Assembly (NCBI GenBank): GCA_037893245.1
Contig: JBAIAA010000078.1
Span: forward strand, 868,001-932,000
DNA from: Crossaster papposus
Lineage: Eukaryota > Echinodermata > Asteroidea > Velatida > Solasteridae
DNA: 64,000 bases
Reading direction: 5' to 3'
Positions 45,533 to 57,420 of the stretch are shown piece after piece. The notes below the pieces were generated by a model. It worked only from the letters and a program-made list of their open reading frames with translations. It ran no database searches and was not told the DNA's origin. Position 1 is the stretch's first letter. Every line of letters starts with the position of its first letter. The translations under genes were made by a program, and so were the position numbers.

Positions 45533-46205
45533 CCAGTGCTTTCAAAATCCTCAAAGGTGTCAGACAGGGCGATCCAATTTCTCCCAAACTCTCCCAAACG
45601 TTTTACAGCATCCTTGGAGGATGTATTCAGAAACCTGGATTGGCAATCGAAAGGAATCGCAATAAATGGGGAACATCTGACTCAATTAAGGTTTGCAGAT
45701 GACATAATGCTTGTCAGTCATGATCCCCGGGAGCTGCAGATAATGATTCATGAGTTGAGTGCAGAGAGTAAAAAGACAGGACTCAAAATGAACATCAAGA
45801 AGACCAAAGTAATGATGAGCAACAAGCTACAAGACAATATGGCACGACAATCGAGAAGGTGAATAGCTACATATACCTTGGTAAAAACAACACTCTTGAA
45901 AACAAAACGGCAGGTGAAGTGCGAAGAAGAATACAGTTAGCTTGGGTGAAATTTGGGAAACTCAGCATCATACTCAGAGACGAGGATCTCCCACTCTCCC
46001 TTAAAAGTCAGATCTTCAACCAATGCATAATTCCGGTGCTATCCTACGGGCCAGAAACCTGGGCAACAACTAAGAAATTGGAAAAGAAACTTAGAGTCAC
46101 ATAAAGAGCAATGGAGAGGATTATGGTAGGAGTTACAAGACAGAACAGGGTCAGAAACGAGGACTTACGAAAGAAACCAAATGCCAGGGACATCATACTT
46201 GGGCT
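45533..46205 (+). pseudogene. RTE-clade LINE reverse-transcriptase remnant
   Basis: The broken frames join into the palm and thumb of an RTE-type reverse transcriptase. The pieces in order are GVRQGDPISPKL (from 45556), LEDVFRNLDWQSKGIAINGE, LRFADDIMLVSHDPRELQ (FADD is the catalytic box), KTGLKMNIKKTKVMM, IYLGKNNTLENK, LKSQIFNQCIIPVLSYGPET, and ERIMVGVTRQNRVRNEDLRK. Frameshifts lie between the first and second blocks and before IYLG, and a stop (46102-46104) splits the last two, so it is non-functional. The endonuclease and N-terminal reverse-transcriptase half are absent. It sits within the motif-array element, which it probably interrupted. RTE membership is judged from GVRQGDPISP and the FADD context. 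Confidence 0.92.
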
Positions 46206-46744
46206 AGATAGACTTATACGTACGTCATTCTATTGTTCTCGTTTATGTGCTAGTCTTTCTAAAAGCTTAGACTACATGCAGCGTAATGGAGTTCGTCGCA
46301 CATTTCGACGTTCGCACACGTCAGCGCACTGAGCTTTACCTTACATACGCACTGTGGACATTCCTTTGTATTCGTGTAGTTAACAAACTTTGACTAAATA
46401 CTCATTTTTCTCGCTTCCCCAAAACAAATTTACCCTCAAATTAGGATTATGGGCCTCTCAGCTGTCCCTTCTATCTTTTCTATATATAACCCTAACCCGT
46501 TTTTCCTCTAGCGCTCTTTTTCGGAAACTGAAAAACGGATTGTGGACGTGTGCAAGTCCACACACCGTAACCTCTTCCCGCATCGTGTGGACCTATATTG
46601 TTCGGAGGTCCACAGTGCGTATGCAAGACTAACTCACACACATGCAGTACACTACAGGGATTTTGTTTGGGCCGGGCTTTGCTCTTCCCGCAATGAATCA
46701 ATCACGTTGCTCAGGTCAAAAATGTTGTTTTCTATTTTTCCTTA
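46206..46744. other. Unassigned DNA
   Basis: Short inverted words (GTGCAAGTCCACACACC, GTGTGGACC, GAGGTCCACAGTGCG at 46549-46621) hint at a further small palindromic element. Nothing coding is recognised. Confidence 0.35.
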
Positions 46745-46852
46745 ATAATATTTAATTAACCATATTCTTTATGGCCGTTTCATGGTTCAGATCTCCGTAA
46801 AAACAAAGTATTATTGAAAACTAGATCAACCACACGTAAAAGTCTTATACCC
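46745..46852. repeat. Dispersed repeat D, copy 2 (inverted)
   Basis: GGCCGTTTCATGGTTCAGAT, CGTAAAAACAAAGTATTATTG and CACACGTAAAAGTC are the complement of 29709-29815. Confidence 0.8.
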
Positions 46853-48220
46853 GTCGGCTCGGTTTTTCCCCGAGGTTTAAACTTGACTTTGGTGCGAGGG
46901 ACTCACACAGTCTATTTCTTGGCAATGGCAGGTGCTGTGCTAATGGAAATTCACCGACAGACTTATAATGTAAGTACTTGCAAGTGAAAATAGATTGCCG
47001 CGTAAACGTTAACTTTAATTTACGAGTTCAAATTTCAATACTGTCCCTGAAATTTAATTTCGGCCACTGGTTTTAGGCTTTATTTTTAACGGTCCTTCTT
47101 CAAAATACAATGACACATGACTACCTAGAATACGGAATAACATTTTGGAGGGGAATTTAAGCCATTCATCTATTTTTAAGATTGTCAATCTGCTGTAAAT
47201 TTGCGAGAGCCACTCGTTCACTGCACAAATAAATGAGGCTGCCATGTTTGTTGGTATTATTATATTTTTCAAGATGGCGTACTCTGATAAAGGTCTGATG
47301 TACTTGAATTTGAATTTTCAAATAACAAAAACTGATTTGAGTGTCTGAGGTCGTATTGCAGTCAGTTTCAATGCCATGGGTTTGAGGAATTACATGTCTT
47401 TGCCCATTCCTGTCACTGCCACAAGCGTACACATTGTGTATAAGCGATGTATTGATCACGCCCACATGTCCCGCAGTCTATTCAATAATGACAGTATTCC
47501 ATCAAAATGTCAGAAACCGTTAGTTCCGGCTTTTGTTCCAGATTACGAACTAAACGGCAAGCCACTATGGGTGGAATTTCTAGTTCAGCATTCATTGTCA
47601 ACTGTTTAATATTCGCCACAAAATAGTTACTCTGTGCATGGAGCATTAACTATATAACATCTTATACTGACTTGTTTTATTGTTTGTTCGTTGGGGGATT
47701 AACCCGCGCATGCGACTCGTATATGCCCCGAAGAAATGGCTATTACTAAACACAGCGGTGGATTTATTGCGAGTTTACCTCGGGGTGATTAGACGCGTGA
47801 TTGCTCGCATGCACCTTGCAGCGATAATTACAGCCAATCCTTCGGTTTAGTGGTAAACATGCTTCCAAGATGTCAATGAATGCAAAAGCATTATTGTTTC
47901 CTTTACCTGTTTGAAGTTGCTTCGGGGAAAGCACAGTATTAAAGGGAATTACGCCCTAAAATTCCAAAAACTGTCATGTTTTGGATTGTTTACTTTTAAT
48001 TTAAACAAATCTGGTCGAAATAAAACCAATGCCCTACCTTTCCCGAGAAAAGAAAAACCGGGTGTTTACACCAGACACGACGAAGTACGCATACGTTTTT
48101 CTTATCGTTTTCAATCAATGTACGATACACGTTATGTCAAACAACTTGTGTATGTCACATCAATGACACACAGCACCAAATGCATGTATTCGCATTTTTG
48201 TATCACAGTGGAGACATGGC
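46853..48220. other. Unassigned DNA
   Basis: No recognisable gene. The frames at 47166-47465 and 47911-48246 (about 100 codons) have no known domain. Confidence 0.4.
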
Positions 48221-48397
48221 TTTGTTCTCGTGTACAAAATGGTTAGAAAGTCGAGCACGTTTCTCAAAATGCTCTCATTTTAACCATAATTGTTTTCCTG
48301 GGTTGAAATTTCGACCCAATATACCCTATATTATACCCTAACCCAAACACTAACCCTAACCCACATCCTAATCCTAGTTTTTCAGTAATTTAAGTAA
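48221..48397. repeat. Dispersed repeat C, copy 2 (inverted)
   Basis: Complement of 29327-29485: CTCGTGTACAAAATGGTTAG, GTCGAGCACGTTTCTCAAAA, ATATACCCTATATTATACCC. It includes a CCCTAACC stretch not fully shared with copy 1. Confidence 0.8.
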
Positions 48398-49890
48398 AAT
48401 CAAAAAATCTAATTCGTGAAATTCCCAGTGGAGACCTATTCATCTATAGAAATTTACCCTCCGGAGACGTTTTGTCTCCATTGTACACATTGTGTTCATG
48501 TCTCCAGGGGGTACCGTATTTCGCACCACAGAATTTAATATGGTTTCTTGCACGTCTGAAAAAGGCGAACCCTTTACGACTGGAATCACGACTATACCCA
48601 AACAGCTCGAGTTCTGGGGGTTGGAAAAGACTGGACCCCGAAAACCGATTGATCGTTTTACACATGAATAACAAAAAAACGCTAAATTTTGGTTGTGTGG
48701 ATGTTTATATCCTACTTTTAAATGCACTTCCCGATTAACATCGTTGGTTTTTTTCTCAAAACGCGTTTTGTAGCCCAATTGGGCGATTCCAGGACGTAAT
48801 ATCTCTTTAAACTCCTGTCACGCTGGGAATATAAACCTAGGAACAGCAGTGTAACGGAAGAAACAACAACAACAAACAATTCAAAAATTGAACAAAAATC
48901 TAAGCAAAACAAAAGCAAAAATAAAAGCAAAAGGTCGGTCATTAAAATCTTTTCTGTTAAATTGTACATTAACTTTCTTTAGTTTTTATGCCTTTGAAAA
49001 TTATAACACAGATGACGTTGATTGTAAAGAATAATTCCCGTCAAATATCTAAATCGCAACACGCCTTCCTAACACTGCAGGCACGTAAAATGTCATCAGA
49101 AACAGAAATCTACGACCAAACAGACTGCGTGCAATTAGGAGACATGTTGCACCATTGTTCACAAATATCAGTGCCTTCACTTGTTGATCCGTCAAAACGG
49201 TTTGTTGACGAAGGTATACCCCGGGCTGCGTGATTTTTTTCCCAGCATGGTAAAAAACAATTATCATAACTGGTGGTATCTAGACCACACTGAATGGAAG
49301 ATAATTATGTTCTCGGAACTTTGCTTTTCCCTAAATTAAATTCATTCCCACAATAAACTTAGAGTCCAAAAAAGTGAATAAAAAGTGAGCATCATCCGAA
49401 TACTGGGCGCTGTGAACCGCTGTGAAGATTTCTGTGGAGGAAACGCACGGCATTCTGGGTAGCGTACCGTGATCTTTCAAATTGCATGAGCGCTTCTGAA
49501 CCGCAGAATTGGTGGCCTCCAGTTAAAATATATCCAATCAGAGCTCAAATGGCACCAGCGGTTCTCAGCGCCCTGTATGATGGGCGGTGGGCAAGAACGA
49601 AGGCGAAAATAGGCCTACAGCAACCTTGTCCAGGGGTGTCGAGCACTACGATCCCACCATTATCTGCTCTCTCAAAATGGTATTGGATTATTAGAAATCT
49701 TAAACAATATGCAAATTAGAAAAAATCTGTGCAACACTTCTACCTGTCTTCTTTGCAATCCCTGGAGTTGATGACCCACAAAATGCTCTTAAATTAACAA
49801 ATATTTTGATGGTTGCAAATTGTGATTTTGCCCGCGTATGCAATTTCGGCATATTCACCGCTCTGCTGCTGCCGTAACTAAACAAAGTTT
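48398..49890. other. Unassigned DNA
   Basis: A GGAGACGTTTTGTCTCC mini-palindrome at 48462-48478 and TTAA-bounded pieces near 48720-48807 suggest small decayed elements. No gene recognised. Confidence 0.35.
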
Positions 49891-51141
49891 TAGTCCAGGC
49901 AAAATACATAATTTTGTTTTGTTGACCTCAAACAAATTGCAACAAATTGTTTTTCACCACAGTGCACTTTTATAAGGTCCCTAGAATTACATACTAAAAG
50001 TCTACAAAAATCCAAGTGGTGGAAATATGTATAATTTGCATAAATCGTTAATCCCTGCCGTGTAATATGTTTATTCCCATATTTGGGTATATATTTTATT
50101 TTTATTTTTTTTTAAGTTTATTCTGGCGATTATACTTAAACATCCTTACTTCAATAACATTTTCTAAAGCAAGTAAGTGACTAAATAATTATGAAAATAT
50201 AGTAATTGTCTAAAATGACTACAATTATACCCTATCATTTGCACGCATTTACCGTGTCTCCAGATATCATCAAGTAGTAAGTATTGAAGTGCTTCAAATT
50301 CACCAAGTTGCTTACTGGCACAGTTATCCCATTAAAACCTTATGGAAAATCATATGAACAATGATAACATTGTGATATTTAGCCCAGCAAACAAAAACTT
50401 GGAAAAAATTATGTGTCCCTAAATTGGGCTAACAAGTAGGTGAAGGGTTGCCTAAGGTGAGAGACTTGAACAAGTTCAAGGAAACCCCCCCAAATTTAAG
50501 ATTGTTGTTGCTTACAATAATCATATCTACGTTAAAATGTATTTTGGGGATTTCCTTGAACTTGTTCAAGTCTTCCATGTTAGGCAACCCTTTAACTACT
50601 TTTCAATAGTTAGCCCAATTTTTTGACACACCATTTTCCCCAAGTTTTTGTTTTCTGGGCTAAATATCACAATGTTATTATTGTTCATATGATTTTTCCT
50701 AAGGTTTTAATATGATAACTGTGCCAGTAAGCAACTTGGTGAATTTGAAGCTCACCAATACTGACTACTTGATGATATCTGGAGACAGTGTAATGTGCGC
50801 ACATTTATAGGGTCACGAAGTTGTCATTTTGGATAATTACTGTGTTCTCATAATTATTCAGTCACTTATATGCTTTAGAAAATGTTATCGAAGTAGGGAT
50901 ATGTAAGTAGAATCACCCAAATAAACTTTTCAAAAAATAAAAATAAAATATATACCCAAATATGGGAATAAACATATTACACAGCAGGGATTAACGATTT
51001 ATGCAAATTAGACATATTTCCACCACTTTGATTTTTGTAGATTTTTAGTATGTAATTCTAGGAACCCTATAGAAGTGCACTGTGGTGAAAAAACAATTTG
51101 TTGCAATTTGTTTGAGGTCAAAACTTATTTTTCCTGGACTA
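49891..51141. mobile_element. Giant near-perfect palindrome, 1.25 kb
   Basis: The two halves are inverted copies of about 600 bp meeting near 50515. TAGTCCAGG (49891) pairs with CCTGGACTA (ends 51141). GACCTCAAACAAATTGCAAC pairs with GTTGCAATTTGTTTGAGGTC. ATATTTGGGTATATATTTTA, CATATGAACAATGATAACAT and GACTTGAACAAGTTCAAGGA all have partners. Similarity is high across the full arm with only small indels. Non-coding foldback element; superfamily unknown. Confidence 0.95.
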
Positions 51142-51269
51142 TTTATATTTCTTTAAATAGAGGGCGCGCCACACAACTAGTGGCCGCAAAACATGTACCA
51201 AACACGTCTCAAAGTAAAATATGTCACGTTCTTTTACCCGACAATATAGTCTGCAACCATTTGTGGTGC

Positions 51270-51400
51270 GCAATTACAGGATATCTAGCACAATCATTTT
51301 TTCTGGATGCCTAGAATAATTATTTTACTTTCAAATAAGGAAGATATTCCTTAATAATTCGGCAGTAAAATTCCATTATGTAGCCTACCTTATAAGCTTA
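51270..51400. mobile_element. TTAA-MITE family A fragment
   Basis: AATTACAGGATATCTAGCAC, GGATGCCTAGAATAATTATT and CTTTCAAATAAGGAAGATAT match the right half of the family A copy at 8283. The terminus is decayed (CCTTATAAGCTTAA). Confidence 0.8.
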
Positions 51401-53030
51401 ATATGTATTATGCTCCCTCTGTACTTCCTCGGTATCCCGGATTGCACACGTTCGAGAAATCATTGATTTCATTTCCACGAAGAAAAAAAAGATGAACAGT
51501 ATTGTAACGCCACAGTCTCATTGTAAAGCGCCCTCAACTTTTGCTCACGATCAGAATTCAATAGCATTTTTGTGTGGAAGTGAGGGCATCCTGTTAACGA
51601 CGTTACTTGACTACAACGATTGGGACACACCTTTAAGTGTCGCTAGAGGGCAGTGTAATACATTTACAGCAAACACCATAATGCTCTTGTACAAGATTAT
51701 TCCGACCTGGTATGTGTTCGAGTGGACAGATCTGTCTGGGAACAGAATTATCATTTTGCAATAAAGGCGCCAAAACGAGGACAAGTGACCTATCACGTAC
51801 ATCACTTTACCTGGTCCTAAAATTCAAAATTTAAAATCGTTAAAGATTTTATTTAAACCCGTAACAGCAATAAAATTGACAAAGATAGCCCACTTCTGTG
51901 ATAATGTACCATTGTATTTATTTATTTGTTTATTTATTATGTATACTGCTTCTGCATGGAACGAGTTCCTCCAATTGTATGCACAATAATTTAGGCAAGT
52001 TCTGGAGGGCCTAAGTCCACCGTCTTTGTTCTTGACGATCTTCATCTACTTTCCACTGAGTGTATAGTCTTGGTTCCAAAATCTTTATGTTTTATGCAGG
52101 TTTGTCAAACAACAGCTCTGGCACAAGCGTGGATCCAGCTGCATTTACGCGTGCGTTCATGTCGGTCTAAAGTGACATTGCTTGTGGTACTTGGACAGAT
52201 AGTTTCATTGGTAAATATTCTCCCTATTTCCCCCTAAGTCAATGGCGAATTAGGATTTTCAAGGAGATTGCTCATGGCTGATGAGGTCATGAAGTGGCAG
52301 ACGCAGAGAGCAAAGGCGTGAAGCAGTGGACTGCAGTTGTAATACACGAAGCATGTTTAACCACCATGGTTTCACTCAAAATCGAAGTTTTTCTTAAACA
52401 GGTAACATTGTCGGGATGATCGTGGTGGTCAGCAAGTGCCGGCACCCCTATCCCAGAAAGTCTTGTTGGCGTTTCTCTGATTTGTTCAGCCAAAGCACGC
52501 AAAAGTCTTAGGCATCTCACCCCCGGCATCTTATTGCCGCGGGCGGCAAAAAGATGAAAGATATGCGTAGGCTATGTCAACTACGTACTTTTTGCCCACT
52601 TACAAAATGGCGTCCGTGCATCCTTGTCGGACCGGGGTCACGTGATAAGTGCGCTCTCTAGTTTCTATAATATAACTCTATAGTCACTAGCACTATTGAC
52701 TAGAACCATTGAATAGAACATTATGTGTCTCCCAATTTAACGTCTTAAAGTTTTACTAGACACTAGGGATGAATCCATTAGTCCTTTTGAGGTATTGCTG
52801 ACACAATAGGAGGGCGCTGTTTGGTTTGGGTAAAGTCTTCTGTATTTACCACAGACATAAATAACCTATAGACGGACAGCAGGGGGCGCCAGAGTGAAAT
52901 GTTGACTTGCGTTACTGTGTGATGACTGCCAAACAGTTTGCCCACGATTTGTAAAAATGGCGGTTATTCCTGGCATAGAGTCGTGAACATTTTCAATCAC
53001 TTCCGCCCACGATTTCATACTTAGTCAGGC
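51401..53030. other. Unassigned DNA with two CTCF-like motifs
   Basis: CGCTAGAGGGCAGTG (51641-51655) and ACAGCAGGGGGCGCC (52876-52890) fit the CTCF core. No gene recognised; frames of 60-90 codons without domains. Confidence 0.35.
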
Positions 53031-53039
53031 GCCGTCGAA

Positions 53040-54735
53040 ATTACGGTAGCCAGTATCCCAGACCAGAGCACCCCCGACACATTATCGAAGCCAGGAGTGG
53101 AACCAACATCTACAAATGGTAAGGGGGCTGCTCAACCCACAAGGCAAGGATCTAAAATAGACATAACAGATGGCATTATCTGCAATCAAAGTTCGGGGGT
53201 TTCTCATTCGCCAATCTTAATGTGAGAAGCCTCATAAACAAATTTGACCATTTTAAGATTGTAATGTCTAGAAATCCATTTGACATCATCGTCTAAATTA
53301 ACGTTTTTGCGACGCCTCAATCTCTGATGATGAGATAACTCTACCAAATTATTTTATTGTCATAAAAGACAGGAACATGCACTGCAAAAACTGTGGTGTT
53401 AAATTGTACACCAATGGTGTAAAATTTGATTATTTCCTGGTGTTTATTTTGGGCAGGGATTTGGGTGTTGAATAACACCAGTTTGAGAATCAAATTTTTT
53501 AACACCAATTTTGGTGTACACCCTGATAGCAAAATTTGCTCGTCATTCTAGCGAAAAGATGTACTGTTTTAACACTATAATTTTGTACATATTAACTGCA
53601 TGGACAAATTACGTAATGAACTATTACCAAGAACTGACTTATTACACATTCATATACAATAATAACCTATTCCTACTGAATACGTACTACACACATAGCC
53701 ATTGCCGTTGTTAGTTTTATACTACGCTTTTTTGTCCACGACGATGTCACAGCTAGTTTTTATGAATAATGTCAAAATTTGAAAACGAATAAAATGTAAC
53801 GCGAATTTTTAACTATGTTTGCACAAAAATCAAAATTCAATCATGGAATCGTTTAAATAATTACATATTATGGTAAAAAAATGAATTTTTGGACTAAATA
53901 CAACAATTTAACATCGACTATTGTTAACATATCGCATAATTCCTTCTCGACCAATCAGAGGGCTTTATTTCACACACGCATGCGCACTAGGTCAAATTTA
54001 ACACCAAAAGTACGTAACACCAGTACTGGATTTGAAACTAATACTTCAAGAATCATTTTACTTCATTTTAACACCAATTTTCATTCCAAAAGATTAAAAA
54101 AACATTGGTGTTAAAATTTTAACACCACAGTTTTTGCAGTGTGGTTGGCGGGGTTGTAATTTACATTCGAGATACCCAAATGTTCTCTCGTCGTGAAGAT
54201 CTCGAAATAGATGTCGAGTCTATAGGTTGAAATTAAGTGTAAACAAAGACAGCCTGTGCTTATCAGTTCTATTTATAGGCCTCCTTCAAGCTCTGTCGAA
54301 TTTATGGGGAAACTGAGTGATATTCTTAATAAGGCCTTATGTTAATGTATATAAATTATTACAAATGGAGTCTTTAATTGTGATGTTTCAGATGAACACG
54401 ATAGTTTTAGTTTCTTCCAAATGGTGCAACTCATGACCCAACACATGTCACTGAATCCAATCAAACTACCACCGATCTCATGTTTAGTTCCCACCCAGAG
54501 CTCATAGAAAGATGGCCGCACTCAGAATTAGTATCAATATTTTGTGTTCCTGTAAATATCCTAGTACGTCTGTAAATATAATGTTTGGATTTTTGTGTAA
54601 ATGTTGTTGTATTTATACGTGGTGTTATTGTATTTAATGATGTATGCAGGGCCCCAATGAAAACCTTTTGTTTAACTGTTTGGGCACACCCTGGGTTGTG
54701 TAAAGAAATGGAATAAATAAATAAATACCTCAAAA
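53040..54735 (+). pseudogene. LINE endonuclease remnant, RT deleted, split by a MITE
   Basis: Translated in order, blocks of an apurinic-type LINE endonuclease appear. These are NLNVRSLINKFDHFK and SRNPFDIIV (53210-53295), DASISDDEITLPNYFIVIKD (53314-53373), then after the MITE VGGVVIYIRDTQMFSRREDL (from about 54142), SIYRPPSSSVEFMGKLSDIL (about 54267-54330), FNCDVSDEHDSFSFF (about 54377-54420) and THVTESNQTTTDLMFSSHPE (about 54442-54503). The order fits the endonuclease of L2/CR1/Jockey-group elements. The reading frame shifts several times and has stops. There is no reverse transcriptase: about 200 bp of 3' UTR-like sequence follows directly, ending GGAATAAATAAATAAATA, so an internal deletion joined the endonuclease to the 3' end. 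The start near 53040 is approximate. Confidence 0.9.
53380..54141. mobile_element. MITE inserted in the LINE endonuclease, 762 bp
   Basis: Termini CACTGCAAAAACTGTGGTGT (53380) and ACACCACAGTTTTTGCAGTG (to 54141) are inverted repeats. The interior has many AACACCA/TGGTGTT copies in both directions. It interrupts the host LINE coding sequence: IVIKDRN lies just before it and VGGVVIYIR just after. The CACTGCAAAA terminus is of a kind often seen in hAT-like MITEs, but I do not see a clean 8-bp duplication. The frames inside are AT-rich and unassigned. Confidence 0.88.
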
Positions 54736-56550
54736 AGGCTAATACTTCATACAATAACACCCGTCATTGTGACGTAAACTAATCCTCATGGGACTCCTCA
54801 GACTCTCACTCGATGACGTCCAGGGACAAGTTTTTGTCCACGATTGTAGTTTAGACAAAGGATGTTCTCATGGACGCTTTACTTTAGATATAAAAGCATT
54901 CCGTTTTACGTACACAACCCTGACATTATATGTTTTCCCGGCGAATTTAAACATAAATTCAATCAATTTAATACCCGGCTCATTCAATTTCATTTGAAAA
55001 TAAATGCTCCGTTGCATCAGCATTCAACAGTCAAAAGGAGTAACTCCATTTCAACAGTTAGTATTCACTGGCCAAATAAGATCATTCAAATTCATGAGGT
55101 CGCAAAGATTATTCACTTTCTTATAAGCCAGCAGCAAGAGGCTGGTCAGCCATTCATGTTCATCAATTGGCAAACATGTTCAAATGTTCACATTCAAATT
55201 CGTTTCTATGGTACGTGCTTTCTGATGTCGTATGTGCCTATATAAAGGCAGACATTTTGAGGAGAATAAATTTTCACACTTATTCTGCGTTAACACCTTT
55301 TAAGTAGAGCAAATTTGAACGAAAAGATGGCTGCCGTAGACAGTATAATTGAATGTCGGCCAAATAAGTCTTGAAAAGAGTGTGAAAAGGTACAACCACA
55401 GCCAAACGTGCATTGCGAGATACCTAGCAGTACCTACAGTGAACATTGAAGATTAAATAAACAGATAGAAAGAAACGATTAAAAGAAATATACATATAAA
55501 ACAAAAAAAGACCTCTGGAAAAATCTACATACAAAAAAACAACATTTTTGTTTTGTTAATTTTATAACGACCCCCTGATAATTTAAGCTTTTGTTTCTTA
55601 AAAACATTTGTTTAGTTGATAATTTGCAATGGTCCGAACATTAGCAGAAATAAAGAAGAAATCATAAAGACCAGTGCAAACGATCACAAGGCTGTATAGC
55701 GACAGATTTACAGATTTACCGACATTCTTCTAGATGCAGGGTACAAGCTGTAATTTTAATCATGCAAAGCACAAGGAACAATTGTTGCAATTAAAACAAA
55801 ACACATGACGTAAATGAATTGCAAACAACACGAAAACGCATCTAACATGAACAACCCAAGTGCCAGTATATTGCCATACAGCTTCTTCGAATAAACAAAC
55901 CACAACTTAAACGCATAGAAGTTGAAATTCGTTGTCTATTATATATAAACGAACAAGAAAACAAACCCTAGCAACAAATTAATGTGCGCTTCGAAGTCTT
56001 CGGTGCGTCTCTAAATTTGATTTCATCAATTGTACATATGTATCGGAAATTCAACTGAAGAATGGTGAAAATGTAGTCTTGAATGCCTATAAATGAAATA
56101 GAATGACGGACTCGAGCCTGAATGAAAAGAACGAAATCATGCGTGCACAAACACGAAACTGAATGCAATAGTAGCTAAAAATTGTGATGAAATTTGCCTG
56201 GAAAACCTATATTATAATTCAATATGTGTGGCGCACGGGTCTTCTCGAGTTTTCTGGTAATTCTATACAGGAAATTTATTGAATCGGGTAGCATTACAAA
56301 TAGGGAGAGATCGCTCCCCTGTCAATGTCATTGTTCTTATTCTGTTCGAGTTTCCAAACCATTACTTTCTCATCGAAGAGGTCTGTGATGGGTTGATTTG
56401 ATTTCGACTGTAGTCTGGTTCCCCTGGTCCTTAACTTATACACCAGTGTCACGAGACTATCGGCACGGGTGTGCAGGTCATAATGATGCAAAACAACAAT
56501 ATTTATACCCAGCACGATATGACACCGAGCGACTATTGTTACCTAACGCC
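54736..56550. other. Unassigned AT-rich DNA
   Basis: Frames at 54862-55245 (127 codons) and 55968-56168 have no recognisable domains. No repeat family identified. Confidence 0.4.
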
Positions 56551-56690
56551 CCCCCCCCCCCCCCCCCCACCACCACCACCACCACCACCACCACCACCAC
56601 CACCACTACCACCAAAAATTAATAAATAAATAAAAAATAAAATTAAAATTAAAAAAAATAAAAATTTAAATTAAAAAAATATATATATAA
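56551..56690 (+). repeat. Poly-C, (CAC)n and AT-rich microsatellites
   Basis: A C-run (about 56550-56567) passes into about 13 CAC/CAT-type triplets and then into AAATAAAATTAAA-type sequence leading up to the satellite region. Confidence 0.95.
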
Positions 56691-56900
56691 CTAGACATGT
56701 GTTTGTGGACAAACACAGAGCTGTTTCGATTGTCTAACGTTAATTTCAATATGTGGTGGTCTATGTGTGTGCCAAGTCTGAAGTGGATTGGATTTACACA
56801 AGTGCCAAAGATATATTAGTTGAAAAAAACGTGTACAAATCCTATGGGGAAAATTGTACCTTAGACCTATGAAAAACATACTGCTGCTGAGATACAATTT
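56691..56900 (+). repeat. Isolated monomer of the terminal satellite
   Basis: Carries ACATGTGTTTGTGGACAAAC, ACAGAGCTGTTTCGATTGTC, then GTGCCAAGTCTGAAGTGGAT and ACGTGTACAAATCCTATGGG, matching the blocks at 60255-60420 and later. Confidence 0.9.
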
Positions 56901-56919
56901 ATAATGTTTTAATGCAGGG

Positions 56920-57420
56920 TCAAAGACCTTTGACCCTCACAAAGGGAATTTCCCCTCCTTCTTTGCTCTTGGAATAAATAATAACCCCCATACCCGCCAC
57001 AATAAGTTGAAATTAGCCTCTTAGATTTGTTTTTGTTCATGGTAATTTTCCTGTTATTTTACTAATATGACATTTTAGTAATACGTCTATTTTTGACCTT
57101 TGACCTTTTTCTGTAAGGGGCCAGTAGTTATTCTATGTCATCTTCTTTCATAATCCTGTGCATTTTGACACCAATATCATCTATATACTATATTTTGTTG
57201 CTATAAATATGACATTTTAGTAATAAAATTGTTTTGTGACCTTTGACCTCATTTTCGGAGGTCAGGATTTGGTCCCAAGGGTCAATAATTATTTGATGTC
57301 ATCTTCTATTGTAATTCTGTGCATTTTGACACCAAGATCATCTATATACCATATTTTGTTGCTAAAAAATAATTTTTAGTGATTTGGGCAGGGGTCAATG
57401 ACCTTTGACCTCTAATTAAA
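56920..57420 (+). repeat. Tandem repeat with TGACCTTTGACCT boxes
   Basis: Units of about 143-162 bp repeat TGTGCATTTTGACACCAA, ATCATCTATATACYATATTT and TGTTGCTA. Each unit has TGACCTTTGACCT (57094-57106, 57237-57249, 57399-57411), and a variant lies at 56921-56940. AGGTCAAAGGTCA on the other strand is a DR1 nuclear-receptor site. Confidence 0.85.
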
